From: Acidobacteriota bacterium
GTDB lineage: Bacteria > Acidobacteriota > Terriglobia > UBA7540
Assembly: GCA_902812465.1 (NCBI GenBank)
Contig: CADDZE010000011.1
Coordinates: 1 to 64,000 of the forward strand
Length of the DNA: 64,000 nucleotides
Direction of reading: 5' to 3'
Shown: in pieces, positions 63,697 through 64,000 of the stretch
Numbering within the stretch: position 1 is the stretch's first letter
Layout of the letters: the number at the start of each line of letters is the position of its first letter
Program-made: the position numbers and the translations under genes
Notes under the pieces: model-generated
What the model saw: only the letters and a program-made list of their open reading frames with translations
The model's database searches: none
What the model was told of the DNA's origin: nothing

Positions 63697-63925
63697 GCTA
63701 CCCTCTTGCCATTCAGGCTGGAGCGCCGTTCGCGCACTAGCCTGATCCATTGTACGCCGCGGGAGAACTGTTACAAGAGCTGGCACGTGGCTCCCGCTCA
63801 ATTAACAGGCTTGATACTTGCCCATCAGCGTCTGCCTGTGATATCAACGGGCGACCGCAGATTCAGCGGTCCCATTTTCCAACGAACGAGAGTCAGACGA
63901 GACCGCTAAGGTCAGAGGGAGGAAT

Positions 63926-64000
63926 ATGAAGATAAGTGTCGACTCACGACCTATCCTGCCAGCGCTCTATTTGGTGCTCTTTTTTAGCCTGCCAGCGCCG
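63926..64000 (+). CDS. N-terminus of a secreted protein, cut by the window edge
   Basis: GAGGGAGG lies 6 nt upstream of an ATG at 63926. The 25 visible residues include a hydrophobic signal-peptide core (ILPALYLVLFFSLPAP). The product is unknown because the gene runs off the window. Confidence 0.55.
   Translation, partial: MKISVDSRPILPALYLVLFFSLPAP

Overview
The window is GC-rich chromosomal DNA that most resembles an Acidobacteriota genome. Taxonomy is inferred from gene families, not from an rRNA. The indicators are an alternative complex III locus, a small STGPRT-motif protein family, a secreted subtilase with a membrane-plus-GTPAGTY tail, and a fused FAD/Fe-S lactate or glycolate dehydrogenase. 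No rRNA, tRNA, CRISPR array, prophage or transposase gene was recognised.

Layout. 1-7.6 kb: a broken gene at the edge, then a tight minus-strand operon encoding a response regulator, acyl carrier protein, ketoacyl-ACP synthase, GT28-like glycosyltransferase, phenylacetyl-CoA-ligase-like adenylating enzyme, HAD phosphatase and class III aminotransferase. Together these look like an uncharacterised glycolipid or aminolipid pathway. 7.9-12.5 kb: a small STGPRT protein followed by two copies of a dispersed repeat, a GMC dehydrogenase divergent from its Tat-borne small subunit, a secreted creatininase-like protein and a DUF4159 pseudogene. 12.8-20.1 kb: an amino-acid permease and alternative complex III (ActA, ActB split into two genes, ActC, ActD) with a pterin dehydratase at the end. 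20.3-23.6 kb: a RidA-like protein and a subtilase with an altered triad. 24.1-32.5 kb: the wreck of a type VI secretion locus. tssM, tssL, tssA, tssF, tssG and vgrG are damaged by nonsense codons, homopolymer frameshifts and deletions. Only tssE is intact, and tssB, tssC, hcp, tssK and clpV are absent. 32.6-45 kb: housekeeping and catabolic genes (hydantoinase B/A, aminotransferase, obgE, rpmA, rplU, a D-2-hydroxyacid dehydrogenase, a Gfo/Idh/MocA oxidoreductase, a sugar isomerase). Three more repeat copies lie between obgE and rpmA. 45.2-53.7 kb: a secreted lipoprotein-like protein, an ECF-sigma-like protein carrying its own zinc finger, a Tat-exported amine oxidase, a class V aminotransferase, an S41 protease and a probably PPi-dependent phosphofructokinase. 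53.8-64 kb: an envelope protein and a flagellar operon, flgF-G-A-H-I-J then flgM-x-N-K-L. A near-consensus sigma-28 promoter stands in front of flgM.

The strongest leads for something undescribed are the ACP/KAS/ligase/glycosyltransferase operon, the five-copy repeat with an invariant core and an exact 19-nt spacing, the sigma-zinc-finger fusion, and the T6SS fossil, whose deletion junctions can be read directly.
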